A DNA stretch of 63,287 nucleotides. Origin: Lachnospiraceae bacterium (GTDB lineage: Bacteria; Bacillota; Clostridia; Lachnospirales; Lachnospiraceae). Positions 16,692 through 26,199 of the stretch are shown one piece after another. The translations under genes were made by a program, and so were the position numbers. The first letter of the stretch is position 1. The number at the start of each line of letters is the position of its first letter. Under the pieces are notes generated by a model, which worked only from the letters and a program-made list of their open reading frames with translations, was not told where the DNA came from and did no database searches. The stretch is from positions 1 through 63,287 of the forward strand of contig JAGACK010000027.1 of assembly GCA_017614155.1 (NCBI GenBank). Reading direction: 5' to 3'.

Positions 16692-16901
16692 GCAAAAACC
16701 CAAGTCGGCCGGTCTCCCGTCAGTTGACTCCTAGCAATGCTAGGTGGGTTGCCACCGTCCTGCTTTCTGCCTTCCACTCTCGCTTTCGCGTCCGGGCAAG
16801 CCCGGATGGAGGCCTGGCATATACAGGAAGCGAAGTTAAGCGTCCCATTTAAAGTATCTGTAGGTTCAAATAAAACGGGAGGTATCGAACCACTCAGGCT
16901 T
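16692..16901 (-). ncRNA. ssrS: 6S RNA
   Basis: Read leftward, this roughly 210-base RNA folds like a 6S RNA. The ends close by CCUGAGU with ACUUGGG and CUCCCGU with ACGGGAG. There is an internal bulge with UUUGAACCUACAG, a small perfect hairpin (CCUAGC/GCUAGG) on the opposite strand, and a GC-rich apical stem. It ends in GGGUUUUUG. It has its own consensus promoter. 6S RNA mimics an open promoter and traps sigma-A RNA polymerase as nutrients fall. Apparent reading frames across it on both strands are not genes. The identity rests on structure and recalled clostridial sequence; exact ends are approximate. Confidence 0.8.
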
Positions 16902-16907
16902 TCTTTG

Positions 16908-16936
16908 ATTATACGGGAAATAATAATTCTTTTCAA
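16908..16936 (-). promoter_or_regulatory. Consensus promoter of 6S RNA
   Basis: On the minus strand TTGAAA (16936-16931), 17-base spacer, TATAAT (16913-16908), ending 6 to 8 bases before the predicted RNA start. Confidence 0.8.
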
Positions 16937-17024
16937 GACGCAGGGATTGTGATAGAATGATTATCTGTGTAAAAATGCATGTTTATTTTTTCATGCCCTT
17001 TACTATGATTACAGGAGGAAAAAA

Positions 17025-17171
17025 ATGAAGCACATCAAGACTCTGAACACAAGGGATTACAGGAAAAGCACAAAGACAGGCGGCTGCGGCGAATGCCAGA
17101 CATCATGCCAGTCAGCATGCAAGACATCCTGCACGGTAGGAAACCAGTCCTGCGAGAACAAAAACAGATAA
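17025..17171 (+). CDS. scfA: SCIFF peptide precursor (six cysteines in forty-five residues)
   Basis: A 48-residue peptide opening MKHIKTLNTRDYRK, with six cysteines at 21, 24, 28, 32, 36 and 43. This is the signature of the SCIFF ribosomal peptide found across Clostridia. The maturase next door forms thioether links from the cysteines to neighbouring residues. The N-terminal half acts as leader. AGGAGG lies 6 bases before the ATG. The biological role of mature SCIFF remains unknown, but the pair is almost universal in the class, so it supports the taxonomic call. Confidence 0.95.
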   Translation: MKHIKTLNTRDYRKSTKTGGCGECQTSCQSACKTSCTVGNQSCENKNR

Positions 17172-17178
17172 ATGACTC

Positions 17179-18561
17179 ATGGTCCACAGATACAAAAATA
17201 ACGGCTACAATATCGTACTTGATGTAAATTCGGGAGCCGTGCATGTGGTGGATGATGTTGTTTATGACCTGATCCCGCTCATGGAAAACGATCCCGGGAT
17301 ATCTGATGATGAGCTGGTGAGGCAGATCGGATCCGGGTATGACGGCAGCGATGTAAAGGAAGCGGCCGGTGAGGTCAGGAAACTATACGAGGACGGTACC
17401 CTTTTTTCCGCGGATGTTTTCGAACCCTATATAGAAAGGTTTACGGAGGAAAAAAGCAGGGCCCCGATCATCAAGGCCATGTGTCTTCATATTGCCCATG
17501 ACTGCAACTTAAGGTGCGCCTACTGTTTTGCCGGTGACGGCGAATATCATGGCAGGAAGGCGCTCATGAGCTATGAAGTCGGGAAAAAGGCGCTTGATCT
17601 TCTGATCGCATCTTCAGGCAGCAGGGTCAACCTTGAAGTCGATTTTTTCGGCGGCGAGCCCACACTGAATTTTGATGTTGTAAAGAAACTTGTCGAATAT
17701 GGACGGAGCCGCGAAAAGGAATGCAACAAAAAATTCCGTTTCACCCTGACCACGAACGGTCTGCTTTTGGATGATGAGGTCCTTGACTTCGCAAACAAAG
17801 AGATGGGGAATCTGGTCCTGTCCATCGACGGACGCAGGGAAGTGAACGACCGGATGCGCCCGACAGCAGGCGGGAAGGGATCATATGATGTGATACTTCC
17901 GAAATTCAGGAAGGCTGCCGCGTCAAGAGATCAGACAAACTACTATGTCAGAGGCACCTATACCCACTTCAATACTGATTTTGCCAAGGATGTGCTGCAT
18001 CTTCATGATGAAGGCTTTGAGCAGATATCTGTGGAGCCCGTGGTCAGCGATCCGAAGGAAGAGTATGCGATACGGGAAGAGGATATACCGGTACTTCTCG
18101 AACAGTACGATGTCCTTGCCCGTGAGATCATAAAGAGAAGGAAAGAAGGAAGGTTCATCAATTTCTTTCATTTCATGATAGATCTTGAAGGCGGACCGTG
18201 TGTTGCGAAAAGACTGTCGGGATGCGGGGCAGGAACGGAGTATCTTGCCGTGACGCCCTGGGGTGATCTTTATCCCTGCCATCAGTTTGTAGGGAAGGAA
18301 GAATTCCTTTTGGGGAATGTTGATGACGGCATAATAAATACGAAGCTGTCATCAAAGTTTGCATCCTGCAATGTGTATACGAAAAAGGAATGCAGGGACT
18401 GCTTTGCGAAGTTTTACTGCTCCGGCGGATGCATGGCAAATTCCTATAATGCGACAGGCGATATAAACGGAAACTACGAGACAGGCTGCATATTGCAGCG
18501 AAAAAGGATCGAATGCGCGATAATGATCAAAGCGGCGCTGAGCGGCGAGGCTGCAGATTGA
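17179..18561 (+). CDS. scfB: SCIFF peptide thioether maturase (radical SAM/SPASM)
   Basis: This 460-residue enzyme starts 7 bases after scfA. An N-terminal peptide-binding domain (about 1-90) precedes the radical SAM core with Cys109, Cys113 and Cys116 in CNLRCAYC, and FFGGEP as the glycine motif. The C-terminal SPASM domain binds further clusters, with Cys residues in GCGAGTEYLAV, LYPCHQ, CRDCFAKFYCSGGC and the final GCI. It cross-links cysteines of ScfA to neighbouring side chains. Confidence 0.95.
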   Translation: MVHRYKNNGYNIVLDVNSGAVHVVDDVVYDLIPLMENDPGISDDELVRQIGSGYDGSDVKEAAGEVRKLYEDGTLFSADVFEPYIERFTEEKSRAPIIKAMCLHIAHDCNLRCAYCFAGDGEYHGRKALMSYEVGKKALDLLIASSGSRVNLEVDFFGGEPTLNFDVVKKLVEYGRSREKECNKKFRFTLTTNGLLLDDEVLDFANKEMGNLVLSIDGRREVNDRMRPTAGGKGSYDVILPKFRKAAASRDQTNYYVRGTYTHFNTDFAKDVLHLHDEGFEQISVEPVVSDPKEEYAIREEDIPVLLEQYDVLAREIIKRRKEGRFINFFHFMIDLEGGPCVAKRLSGCGAGTEYLAVTPWGDLYPCHQFVGKEEFLLGNVDDGIINTKLSSKFASCNVYTKKECRDCFAKFYCSGGCMANSYNATGDINGNYETGCILQRKRIECAIMIKAALSGEAAD

Positions 18562-18612
18562 GAAAAAAATAGTAATATTTTTTATAAGAAAAGAAACAGG
18601 AGAGTACTTATT

Positions 18613-20913
18613 ATGAAAAAATCGACATCGGTTATTTTGTTGGTGATCTTGCTTGCATTGATAGGAGGACTGGCCTACCCGTCATACCTCATCGTTCGGG
18701 ATACGGTCAATACTCCCGGACAGGGCAATTCGATAAAGCTCGGACTTGACCTTGCCGGAGGCGTCAGCATCAAGTATCAGGCTACCGGAGAAAAGACTCC
18801 TTCATCTGAAGATATGGCGGACACCATATACAAGCTTCAGCAGAGGGTTGACGGTTATTCCACCGAAGCGCTGGTATATCAGGAAGGAAGCGACCGTATC
18901 AATATCGAGATCCCGGGCGTGAGTGATGCGAACGAGATTCTTGAAGAACTCGGAAAGCCCGGTTCACTGTACTTCATCTCACAGACAGACAGTGAAGGGA
19001 ACGAAAACTATGAATTCAGCGGAATGGGCTATGAGCTGACAAAGAGCATCAGCGAGCTGGAAGCGGACGGCTCCATTGTCTGCAGCGGAACCGATGTCAT
19101 CTCTTCCGAAGCAGGCTCTATAAACAAGAACGGACAGAGGGAATATGTAGTCAACCTCACCTTCAATGAAGCCGGAACAAAGTCGTTTGCCGATGCAACT
19201 ACGAAGGCTTTCTCAAAAGGCGAGACGATAGGTATTTATTATGATGATGCGTTCGTATCAGTCCCGGTCGTAAATGAGCCCATCACCGGCGGACAGTGCC
19301 AGATCTCGGGACAGGATGACTACGAGGAAGCAAAGAGACTGGCTTCTACCATCAGGATTGGTGGTCTGAAGGTCGAGCTTGAGGAACTCTCATCATCGGT
19401 CGTCGGTGCGCAGCTTGGCTCAAAAGCGATCCAGACATCATTTGTTGCGGCAGGCATCGGAATAGTAGTCATCGTCCTGTTCATGATCCTTATCTACTGG
19501 ATGGCCGGCGTTTCCGCATCGCTTGCGCTTATAGCATATACGGAGATAGTCGTCTGTCTCCTCGGAGCATTTTCGATAACACTTACCCTTCCGGGTATTG
19601 CCGGTATTATCCTTTCAATCGGTATGGCGGTTGATGCGAATGTTATCATCTTTGCCCGTATCAGGGAGGAGATAGCTGAGGAAAAGGAAGTCGGCGCTTC
19701 CATCAAACAGGGCTACAGCAAGGCGTTGTCAGCCATCATAGACGGAAATGTGACGACCCTCATCGCGGCAGCCATCCTCGGGATCAGGGGAACAGGTACG
19801 GTCAAGGGCTTTGCAGTCACGCTGGCGCTTGGTATTGTGATCTCGCTTTTCACGGCTCTTGTTGTTACCAGGCTTTTCATGAACTCCTTCTATGGACTCG
19901 GCGTAAAGAACGAGAAATTCTACGGAAAGGCAAAGACAAGTAAGCCTATCAATATAACCGGCAAGAAGTTTGTATACTTTGCGATCTCTATCATACTTGT
20001 TGTATCGGGCCCTGTCTTCATGGCAAGGAACGCTTCATCGATCGGACATATCCTGAACTTCTCACAGGAATTCCTGGGAGGTACTTCCTCAACCGTCGAC
20101 CTCGGCAAGGATTATACAGTAGAGGAGCTTGAAAGCGGAGTCGGAGCTGCCGTTGCAAAGGTAAACGACGGAAATGCTCCTTTGATATCAAAGGTTGCAG
20201 GAACCACACAGGTCGTTATCAAGACAAAGACCCTTAGCCTCTCAGAGAGAGAGCAGTTCAACGAGATACTTGAAAAGGATTACAATGTTTCAGAAGACGA
20301 TATCCAGATGGAGACAATCTCATCAACCATCAGCGGCGAGATGCAGCGAGATGCAGTCCTTGCCAGCGTGATCGCCCTGCTGTGCATGCTGGTATATATC
20401 TGGTTCAGGTTCAAGGATGTGCGTTTCGGCGCCGCATCTGTCATCGCGCTTTTGCATGACGCCCTTGTGGTTGTTGCATGCTATGCGATAACACAGATAT
20501 CAGTCGGAGGAACCTTCATAGCCTGTGTGCTTACGATCATCGGTTACTCGATCAATGCGACCATAGTCATCTTTGACCGTATCAGAGAGAATCTGAAGCT
20601 CATGAGCAAGAGCAGCCTTGACGAGATAGTGAACACTTCCATCACCCAGACGCTTTCCAGATCCGTGTTCACCTCACTGACAACCTTCATCACGGTATTC
20701 GTTCTCTATCTGCTCGGTGTTTCGTCGATAAAGGATTTTGCTCTTCCTTTGATGGTAGGTGTTATCTGCGGTACTTATTCATCTGTATTCCTCGCAGGCA
20801 GCATCTGGTTCGTGCTCAGGTCAAAGGTTGGATCAAAGGCTTTGGCGGCTGAGGCTGCAAAGTCATCAAACGAGTCAAATAAGGCTCAGAACAAAAAGGG
20901 AAAGAAAAAATAA
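18613..20913 (+). CDS. secDF: Fused protein translocase subunit SecDF
   Basis: SecD and SecF are membrane proteins that pull secreted proteins through SecYEG using the proton gradient. Here both are one 766-residue polypeptide. The SecD half (about 1-440) has a first membrane helix, a large external domain opening IKLGLDLAGGVSIKY, and helices with the GMAVDANVIIFARIREE motif. The SecF half (about 450-740) has a shorter external domain opening NFSQEFLGGTSS and the IGYSINATIVIFDRIREN motif. The tail is lysine-rich. Fusion is common in Firmicutes. A terminator follows 17 bases after the stop. Confidence 0.95.
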   Translation: MKKSTSVILLVILLALIGGLAYPSYLIVRDTVNTPGQGNSIKLGLDLAGGVSIKYQATGEKTPSSEDMADTIYKLQQRVDGYSTEALVYQEGSDRINIEIPGVSDANEILEELGKPGSLYFISQTDSEGNENYEFSGMGYELTKSISELEADGSIVCSGTDVISSEAGSINKNGQREYVVNLTFNEAGTKSFADATTKAFSKGETIGIYYDDAFVSVPVVNEPITGGQCQISGQDDYEEAKRLASTIRIGGLKVELEELSSSVVGAQLGSKAIQTSFVAAGIGIVVIVLFMILIYWMAGVSASLALIAYTEIVVCLLGAFSITLTLPGIAGIILSIGMAVDANVIIFARIREEIAEEKEVGASIKQGYSKALSAIIDGNVTTLIAAAILGIRGTGTVKGFAVTLALGIVISLFTALVVTRLFMNSFYGLGVKNEKFYGKAKTSKPINITGKKFVYFAISIILVVSGPVFMARNASSIGHILNFSQEFLGGTSSTVDLGKDYTVEELESGVGAAVAKVNDGNAPLISKVAGTTQVVIKTKTLSLSEREQFNEILEKDYNVSEDDIQMETISSTISGEMQRDAVLASVIALLCMLVYIWFRFKDVRFGAASVIALLHDALVVVACYAITQISVGGTFIACVLTIIGYSINATIVIFDRIRENLKLMSKSSLDEIVNTSITQTLSRSVFTSLTTFITVFVLYLLGVSSIKDFALPLMVGVICGTYSSVFLAGSIWFVLRSKVGSKALAAEAAKSSNESNKAQNKKGKKK

Positions 20914-20930
20914 TAAGAACGACTTTTAAG

Positions 20931-20960
20931 GGAGCCGGCTGTATTGGCCGGCTTCTTTTT
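20931..20960 (+). terminator. Intrinsic terminator after secDF
   Basis: A 9-bp stem (GGAGCCGGC/GCCGGCTTC, one G-U pair) with a 7-base loop is followed directly by TTTTT. Confidence 0.88.
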
Positions 20961-20968
20961 AATCAGAT

Positions 20969-22690
20969 ATGGCAGTAAGAGAACAATGGTATGAAAAAAG
21001 AATAAGCGGAGACTACAGGACTCTCGCAGAGGAATACTCATTAAGCCCGGTGACAGCAAGGCTTCTTGCAAACAGGGGGATACGGGGCATAGATGCCGTG
21101 CGGGATTTTCTGGATGAAAGCCATGATGCGGCAGATGAATATGCCGATCTGCCCGATATAGAAAAAGCTGTATCCATACTTGAAGGAAAGATATCAGGGC
21201 AAAAGAAGATACGGGTCATCGGAGATTATGATATAGACGGAGTATGCGCTTCGTTCATATTATCATCCGGCATCAGAAAGGCAGGAGGGATCGTGGATGT
21301 GAGGATCCCGCACAGGGTGAATGACGGCTACGGGATAAATGACAGGCTGGTCCTGGAGGCAAAGGATGACGGCATAGATACGATCATTACCTGCGACAAC
21401 GGCATAGCTGCTGCAGACCAGGTCGATCTGGCGCACAGATCCGGGATGGTGATGATCATAACGGATCATCACGAGATACCCTTTCACATGGATGGTAATA
21501 AAGTCGTATATGACATCCCGGACGCCGATGCGGTGGTCGATATCAAATTGCCGGACAGCAGGTACGGATACAGGGACATATGCGGCGCGGTCGTGGCATA
21601 CAAGCTCGTACTGGCGCTTTTTGACAGGATGAAGGTGGACAGGGCTGAAGCTGCGGAATATATCGAGGAAGCGGCTTTTGCGACCGTGGGTGATGTGATG
21701 CCTCTGACAGGCGAAAACAGGAAGCTTGTCAGGGCAGGACTTAAAAAGATGTCCTGTACGAAAAATCCCGGTCTGAAGGCGCTGATAAGGGAACAGTCTC
21801 TTGAGGGAAAAGATATATCGGTCTATCATGTGGGTTTCGTCCTCGGACCCTGCATAAACGCCACAGGCAGGCTTGGCAGCGCGGAAAATGCCCTTCGCCT
21901 TTTTGAGGAAAAGGATGAAAAAAAAGCCGCGGAATATGCCCACACGCTTTCGGTCATGAATATGGAAAGAAAGGATATGACCGAAAAAGCCGTGAAGACG
22001 GCACTGGAAATGGCGGCGCTTCCTGATTATGAAAATGACAGAGTGCTCGTGCTCTTTCTTCCCGATGTGCATGAAAGTGTTGCCGGGATAGTGGCGGGAA
22101 AGGTAAGGGAGCAGACCGGAAAGCCTTCGTTTGTCCTGACAAGAAGCGGTGAGCTGATCAAAGGCTCCGGCAGGTCCATCGATGAATATGATATGTATGC
22201 CGGGATGAACGCTGTCAGCCATCTGTTCGTGAAATTCGGCGGACACAGGATGGCAGGAGGTCTTTCGCTTGAGGAAGACAAGGTCGGCAGCTTCAGAAAA
22301 GAGATAAACAGCATCTGCACCCTGACGGACGAGGATATTGTAAAAAAGATCAGATTTGACATGGTACTTCCTTTTGCTTATGCGGATACAGATCTGTGCC
22401 GCCAGATCGAAAGCCTCGGTCCGTTCGGAACAGGAAATCCGACGCCCCTTTTTGCGGCGGCAAAGGTTTCTGTATCGGACATGAAGATCATGGGAAAGAA
22501 TAAAAACTGTCTGAAAGCAAAGATAACGGATGCCGAGGGGACAAAAAAAGAAGCGGTTTTTCTGGGAGAAGCAAAGGAGTTTCAGGACTATTGCAGGGCA
22601 CACGAAAAGATTGATATCCTTTTCGGGCTTCAGATCAACACATACAGGGACAAGGAAAAGGTCGAGATAAAGATATCACATTACAGATAG
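20969..22690 (+). CDS. recJ: Single-stranded-DNA exonuclease RecJ
   Basis: RecJ degrades single-stranded DNA 5' to 3' in recombination and repair. The 573 residues carry the DHH metal motifs (GDYDIDG near residue 79, CDNGIAA, ITDHHEI) and the DHHA1 motif GGHRMAGGLS. The N-terminus aligns with the usual RecJ opening (SPVTARLLANRGI), so the ATG is right even though no Shine-Dalgarno is visible and the secDF terminator ends only 8 bases before it. Expression may depend on read-through or an unseen promoter. murE starts 42 bases after the stop. Confidence 0.93.
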   Translation: MAVREQWYEKRISGDYRTLAEEYSLSPVTARLLANRGIRGIDAVRDFLDESHDAADEYADLPDIEKAVSILEGKISGQKKIRVIGDYDIDGVCASFILSSGIRKAGGIVDVRIPHRVNDGYGINDRLVLEAKDDGIDTIITCDNGIAAADQVDLAHRSGMVMIITDHHEIPFHMDGNKVVYDIPDADAVVDIKLPDSRYGYRDICGAVVAYKLVLALFDRMKVDRAEAAEYIEEAAFATVGDVMPLTGENRKLVRAGLKKMSCTKNPGLKALIREQSLEGKDISVYHVGFVLGPCINATGRLGSAENALRLFEEKDEKKAAEYAHTLSVMNMERKDMTEKAVKTALEMAALPDYENDRVLVLFLPDVHESVAGIVAGKVREQTGKPSFVLTRSGELIKGSGRSIDEYDMYAGMNAVSHLFVKFGGHRMAGGLSLEEDKVGSFRKEINSICTLTDEDIVKKIRFDMVLPFAYADTDLCRQIESLGPFGTGNPTPLFAAAKVSVSDMKIMGKNKNCLKAKITDAEGTKKEAVFLGEAKEFQDYCRAHEKIDILFGLQINTYRDKEKVEIKISHYR

Positions 22691-22732
22691 GCAGGGCGCT
22701 AAAGCGCCTCACAAATGATACGGGGGTATCAG

Positions 22733-24196
22733 ATGAGAGAATTAACAAAACTTCTTGAAGGCCTTGAATATGAGATCAGCGGGAGAAAAGCACAGGGCAT
22801 AGAGATAGGAGAGCTTGTCTTTGATTCAAGAAAGCTTTCGCAGAACTGTCTTTTTGTTTGCATAACAGGGGCAAATTTTGACGGACACGACTTTGCGAGT
22901 GAAGCAGCAAGGTCAAAAGCCGCGGCGATAGTCATAGAAAAGGATGTGATCCTTCCCAAAGACAATGACCTCTGCATCATAAAGGTTCCGGATACCAGGC
23001 GCGCTCTGGCAGTCCTGTCATCGGCTTATTTTGATCATCCGTCAGACAGGATGAAGACGATAGGAGTGACCGGTACCAAGGGAAAGACGACCACTACATA
23101 TCTCATAAAACATATGCTCGAGAATGCCGGCCACAGGGTGGGACTTGTAGGCACCATAGAGACGATCATCGGCAGCGAGCATATCCCTTCAAAGAATACT
23201 ACCCCCGAATCCTATACTCTTCAGAAATATTTCAGGGAAATGGCAGATTTAGGACTGGATACTGTCGTGATGGAAGTAAGCTCCCAGGCGCTCATGATGC
23301 ACAGGACGGACGGCTTTGTCTTTGATATAGGCGTGTTTACAAATCTTTCTCCGGATCACATAGGACCGAACGAACACAGGGACTTTGAAGATTATCAAAG
23401 ATGCAAGGGCCTGCTTTTCAGACAGTGCAGGGCCGGCATCATAAACGGAGATGATGAGCATGCCGGGGCGGTGCTTGAAGGACACACCTGCTTAGTCGAG
23501 ACCTTCGGGCTTTCAAAGGAAAATGATATCAGGGCAGAGAATGTTGAACTTGTAAATAACGGGGACTCTCTGGGCGTCAGCTTTGATGTGAAGGGACTCA
23601 TCGAGTTCCGGGCTGTATCCGCCTTCCCCGGAAGGTTCTCCGTATATAATGCCTTGGCAGCGATTGCTGTCTGCAGGCATTTCGATACGGGCATCGAAGA
23701 CATGAAAAAAGCTTTGCAGAGCGCAAAAGTAAAGGGCAGGATAGAGATGATACCAATGCCCGGAAAGTTCATACTCATGATTGATTATGCCCATAATGCA
23801 ATGGCTCTTGAAAGCCTGCTTTCAACACTGAGGGAATATAATCCGAAAAGACTTGTCTGCGTATTCGGATGCGGGGGCAACAGGTCAAAGCTGCGCAGGT
23901 TCGAGATGGGTGAAGTCAGCGGAAAGCTTTCGGACCTGACGATCATAACATCGGACAATCCGCGCTTTGAGGAGCCTCAGGCGATAATGGAAGACATAGA
24001 GACAGGGATCAAAAAAACAGATGGAAAATATATCATGATCATCGACAGGAAAGAGGCCATAGCCTATGCCATTAACCATGCGCAGGACGGAGATGTGATC
24101 GTGCTTGCCGGAAAGGGGCACGAGGACTATCAGGAGATACGGGGCAATAAATACCCGATGGATGAAAGAGAACTGATCAGGGAAATACTGGCGTGA
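22733..24196 (+). CDS. murE: UDP-MurNAc-tripeptide synthetase (MurE, meso-DAP type)
   Basis: MurE adds the third amino acid to UDP-MurNAc-dipeptide in peptidoglycan synthesis. The 487-residue protein has the ATP loop TGTKGKTTTT (residues 113-122), TTPES for UMAG binding, and DNPR at 408-411, the motif that selects meso-diaminopimelate over lysine. I chose the ATG at 22733 since GGGGGT lies 6 bases upstream; an in-frame ATG at 22715 lacks a site. It overlaps priA by 4 bases. Confidence 0.95.
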   Translation: MRELTKLLEGLEYEISGRKAQGIEIGELVFDSRKLSQNCLFVCITGANFDGHDFASEAARSKAAAIVIEKDVILPKDNDLCIIKVPDTRRALAVLSSAYFDHPSDRMKTIGVTGTKGKTTTTYLIKHMLENAGHRVGLVGTIETIIGSEHIPSKNTTPESYTLQKYFREMADLGLDTVVMEVSSQALMMHRTDGFVFDIGVFTNLSPDHIGPNEHRDFEDYQRCKGLLFRQCRAGIINGDDEHAGAVLEGHTCLVETFGLSKENDIRAENVELVNNGDSLGVSFDVKGLIEFRAVSAFPGRFSVYNALAAIAVCRHFDTGIEDMKKALQSAKVKGRIEMIPMPGKFILMIDYAHNAMALESLLSTLREYNPKRLVCVFGCGGNRSKLRRFEMGEVSGKLSDLTIITSDNPRFEEPQAIMEDIETGIKKTDGKYIMIIDRKEAIAYAINHAQDGDVIVLAGKGHEDYQEIRGNKYPMDERELIREILA

Positions 24197-26184
24197 GCAG
24201 ATACGCGGATGTGATAGTTGAAATTTCACATGAAAAGCTGGACCGGACTTTTCAGTACAGGATTCCCGAAGAACTTGATGCTGAGGTGAAGCTCGGCAGC
24301 AGGGTCCAGATCCCCTTTGGAAAAGGTGACAGGAAGATAGCCGGATATGTTGTAGGCATTCAGGATCAGTCCGTGATCGAAGAGAACAGGATAAAGGATA
24401 TCATAAAGGTCCTTTATTCCGAAGGTTCAGACAGGTCCACCTACATCCTTCTTCAGCTTGCGGCATGGATGAAGGAAAGATACGGCGGGACCATGATCAA
24501 CGCATTGAGGTGCGTGCTGCCCATCAAGGCTTCTGTCAGAAAAAAAGCAGCAAAAGAGGATATAGTACTTGAAAGAACCGGCGCTGACGGTTTCGAGCTG
24601 TCTGTGCAGCAAAAGGAGATAATAAACGCGTTCAGGTCATCCTATGAAAGCGGTGACAGGACGCCGATGCTGATCTTCGGAGTCACAGGCTCCGGAAAGA
24701 CCCAGGTATATATCGACATCATTGATGAAGTTGTAAAAAGCGGTAAACAGGCCATAATGCTCATACCGGAGATAGCGCTTACCTATCAGACGGCAAAGAG
24801 GTTTTATGACCGCTTCGGTGACAGGGTATCGTATCTTCACTCCAGGCTTTCGAAAGGGGAAAGATATGACAGGTTCATGAAGGCAAAAAACGGTGAGATA
24901 GATGTGATGATCGGTCCGAGATCGGCTCTTTTCACACCGTTTCCGGATACGGGCATAGTAGTCATGGATGAAGAACATGATACGAGCTATCGTTCCGAAT
25001 CCATGCCAAAGTATAATACAAGAGAAGTGGCCGAACAGCTTTGCAGGCTTTGCGGGGCAGCTTTTGTCATGGGCTCTGCCACGCCTTCGGTCGATGCGTT
25101 CATGATGGCGCAGTCCGGGAAATACAAGCTGATGAGACTGCCTGAAAGGGTCTCGGGACGGCTCCCTGAGGTCAGGATAGTTGATATGAGGCAGGAGCTT
25201 GCATCCGGCAACCGCTCCATGTTCTCGGAAGAACTGAAATCCCTTATCGACGACAGGCTCCAAAAAAAAGAGCAGATAATGCTCTTTCTGAACAGGAGAG
25301 GTTATGCGGGCTTTGTAAACTGCAGAAAATGCGGCTTCGTATATAAATGTCCTCACTGCGATGTGTCACTGATCCACCACAGGAACGGGAGGCTGGTCTG
25401 TCATTATTGCGGATATTCGATAGAGATGAAAAAGACATGTCCGTCCTGCGCCTCCAAATATATAGGCGGGATGAAAGCGGGAACCGAGCAGGTGGAAAGC
25501 AGGCTTTCAGAGATGTTCCCGCGGGTCAGGACTCTTCGCATGGATATGGATACCACGCGGAAAAAAGGCGATTACGAAAGGATCCTGAAAGCCTTTTCAC
25601 AGAAAAAAGCGGATATACTCATCGGGACCCAGATGATAGTCAAGGGACATGATTTTGAAGGCGTCACCCTGGTGGGGATCCTGGCAGCGGACCTGTCATT
25701 GTATTCGGCTGATTTCAGGGCGGGAGAAAGGACCTTTGAGCTGCTGACACAGGCGGCGGGAAGGGCCGGAAGAGCAAAAGACACGGGCGTTGTGGTAATA
25801 CAGACCTATGATCCGGAAAATCCGGCCGTGAGACTGGCAGCGACGCAGGATTACGAAGGGTTTTACGGCGAGGAGGCATCCTACAGGGAACTTTGCGGCT
25901 ACCCGCCTTTCATGCATATGATGACGGTTACTGTGCTTGATGAAGACAGGGATGCAGCGGCAGAATTTATTGAAAAAGCCGCCGGCGCGGCAAAGATGGA
26001 CGGGACCTTTACGGTCGGTCCTTCAGATGCCGCTATATCAAAGATAAAGGATGTCTACAGGAAATGCTTTTTTGTGAAAAGTCCTGATTATGATAAACTG
26101 ATAATCATAAAAGACAGGCTTGAAAAGATGAGGGAAGAAGATAAGGCCTTCAAAGGGCGAATGGAGTTTGATTTTGATCACTGA
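24193..26184 (+). CDS. priA: Primosomal protein N' (PriA helicase)
   Basis: PriA restarts stalled replication forks by binding fork DNA and loading the replicative helicase. At 663 residues it is somewhat shorter than many homologues, mostly in the N-terminal half. Visible parts: N-terminal DNA-binding domain (about 1-105), Walker A GVTGSGKT (163-170), DEEH box, then a zinc module with four CxxC pairs in the order CRKC, CPHC, CHYC and CPSC. Motifs V-VI are in GTQMIVKGHDF and TQAAGRAGRA. It starts at a GTG inside the murE stop. def follows after 15 bases. Confidence 0.95.
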   Translation: MSRYADVIVEISHEKLDRTFQYRIPEELDAEVKLGSRVQIPFGKGDRKIAGYVVGIQDQSVIEENRIKDIIKVLYSEGSDRSTYILLQLAAWMKERYGGTMINALRCVLPIKASVRKKAAKEDIVLERTGADGFELSVQQKEIINAFRSSYESGDRTPMLIFGVTGSGKTQVYIDIIDEVVKSGKQAIMLIPEIALTYQTAKRFYDRFGDRVSYLHSRLSKGERYDRFMKAKNGEIDVMIGPRSALFTPFPDTGIVVMDEEHDTSYRSESMPKYNTREVAEQLCRLCGAAFVMGSATPSVDAFMMAQSGKYKLMRLPERVSGRLPEVRIVDMRQELASGNRSMFSEELKSLIDDRLQKKEQIMLFLNRRGYAGFVNCRKCGFVYKCPHCDVSLIHHRNGRLVCHYCGYSIEMKKTCPSCASKYIGGMKAGTEQVESRLSEMFPRVRTLRMDMDTTRKKGDYERILKAFSQKKADILIGTQMIVKGHDFEGVTLVGILAADLSLYSADFRAGERTFELLTQAAGRAGRAKDTGVVVIQTYDPENPAVRLAATQDYEGFYGEEASYRELCGYPPFMHMMTVTVLDEDRDAAAEFIEKAAGAAKMDGTFTVGPSDAAISKIKDVYRKCFFVKSPDYDKLIIIKDRLEKMREEDKAFKGRMEFDFDH

Positions 26185-26199
26185 AAGGAGAGTGGGGAA

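Noticed and set aside
16670-16952. Open frames on both strands between nrdG and scfA
   Set aside because: They overlap the structured 6S RNA gene, which explains the conservation-like composition.
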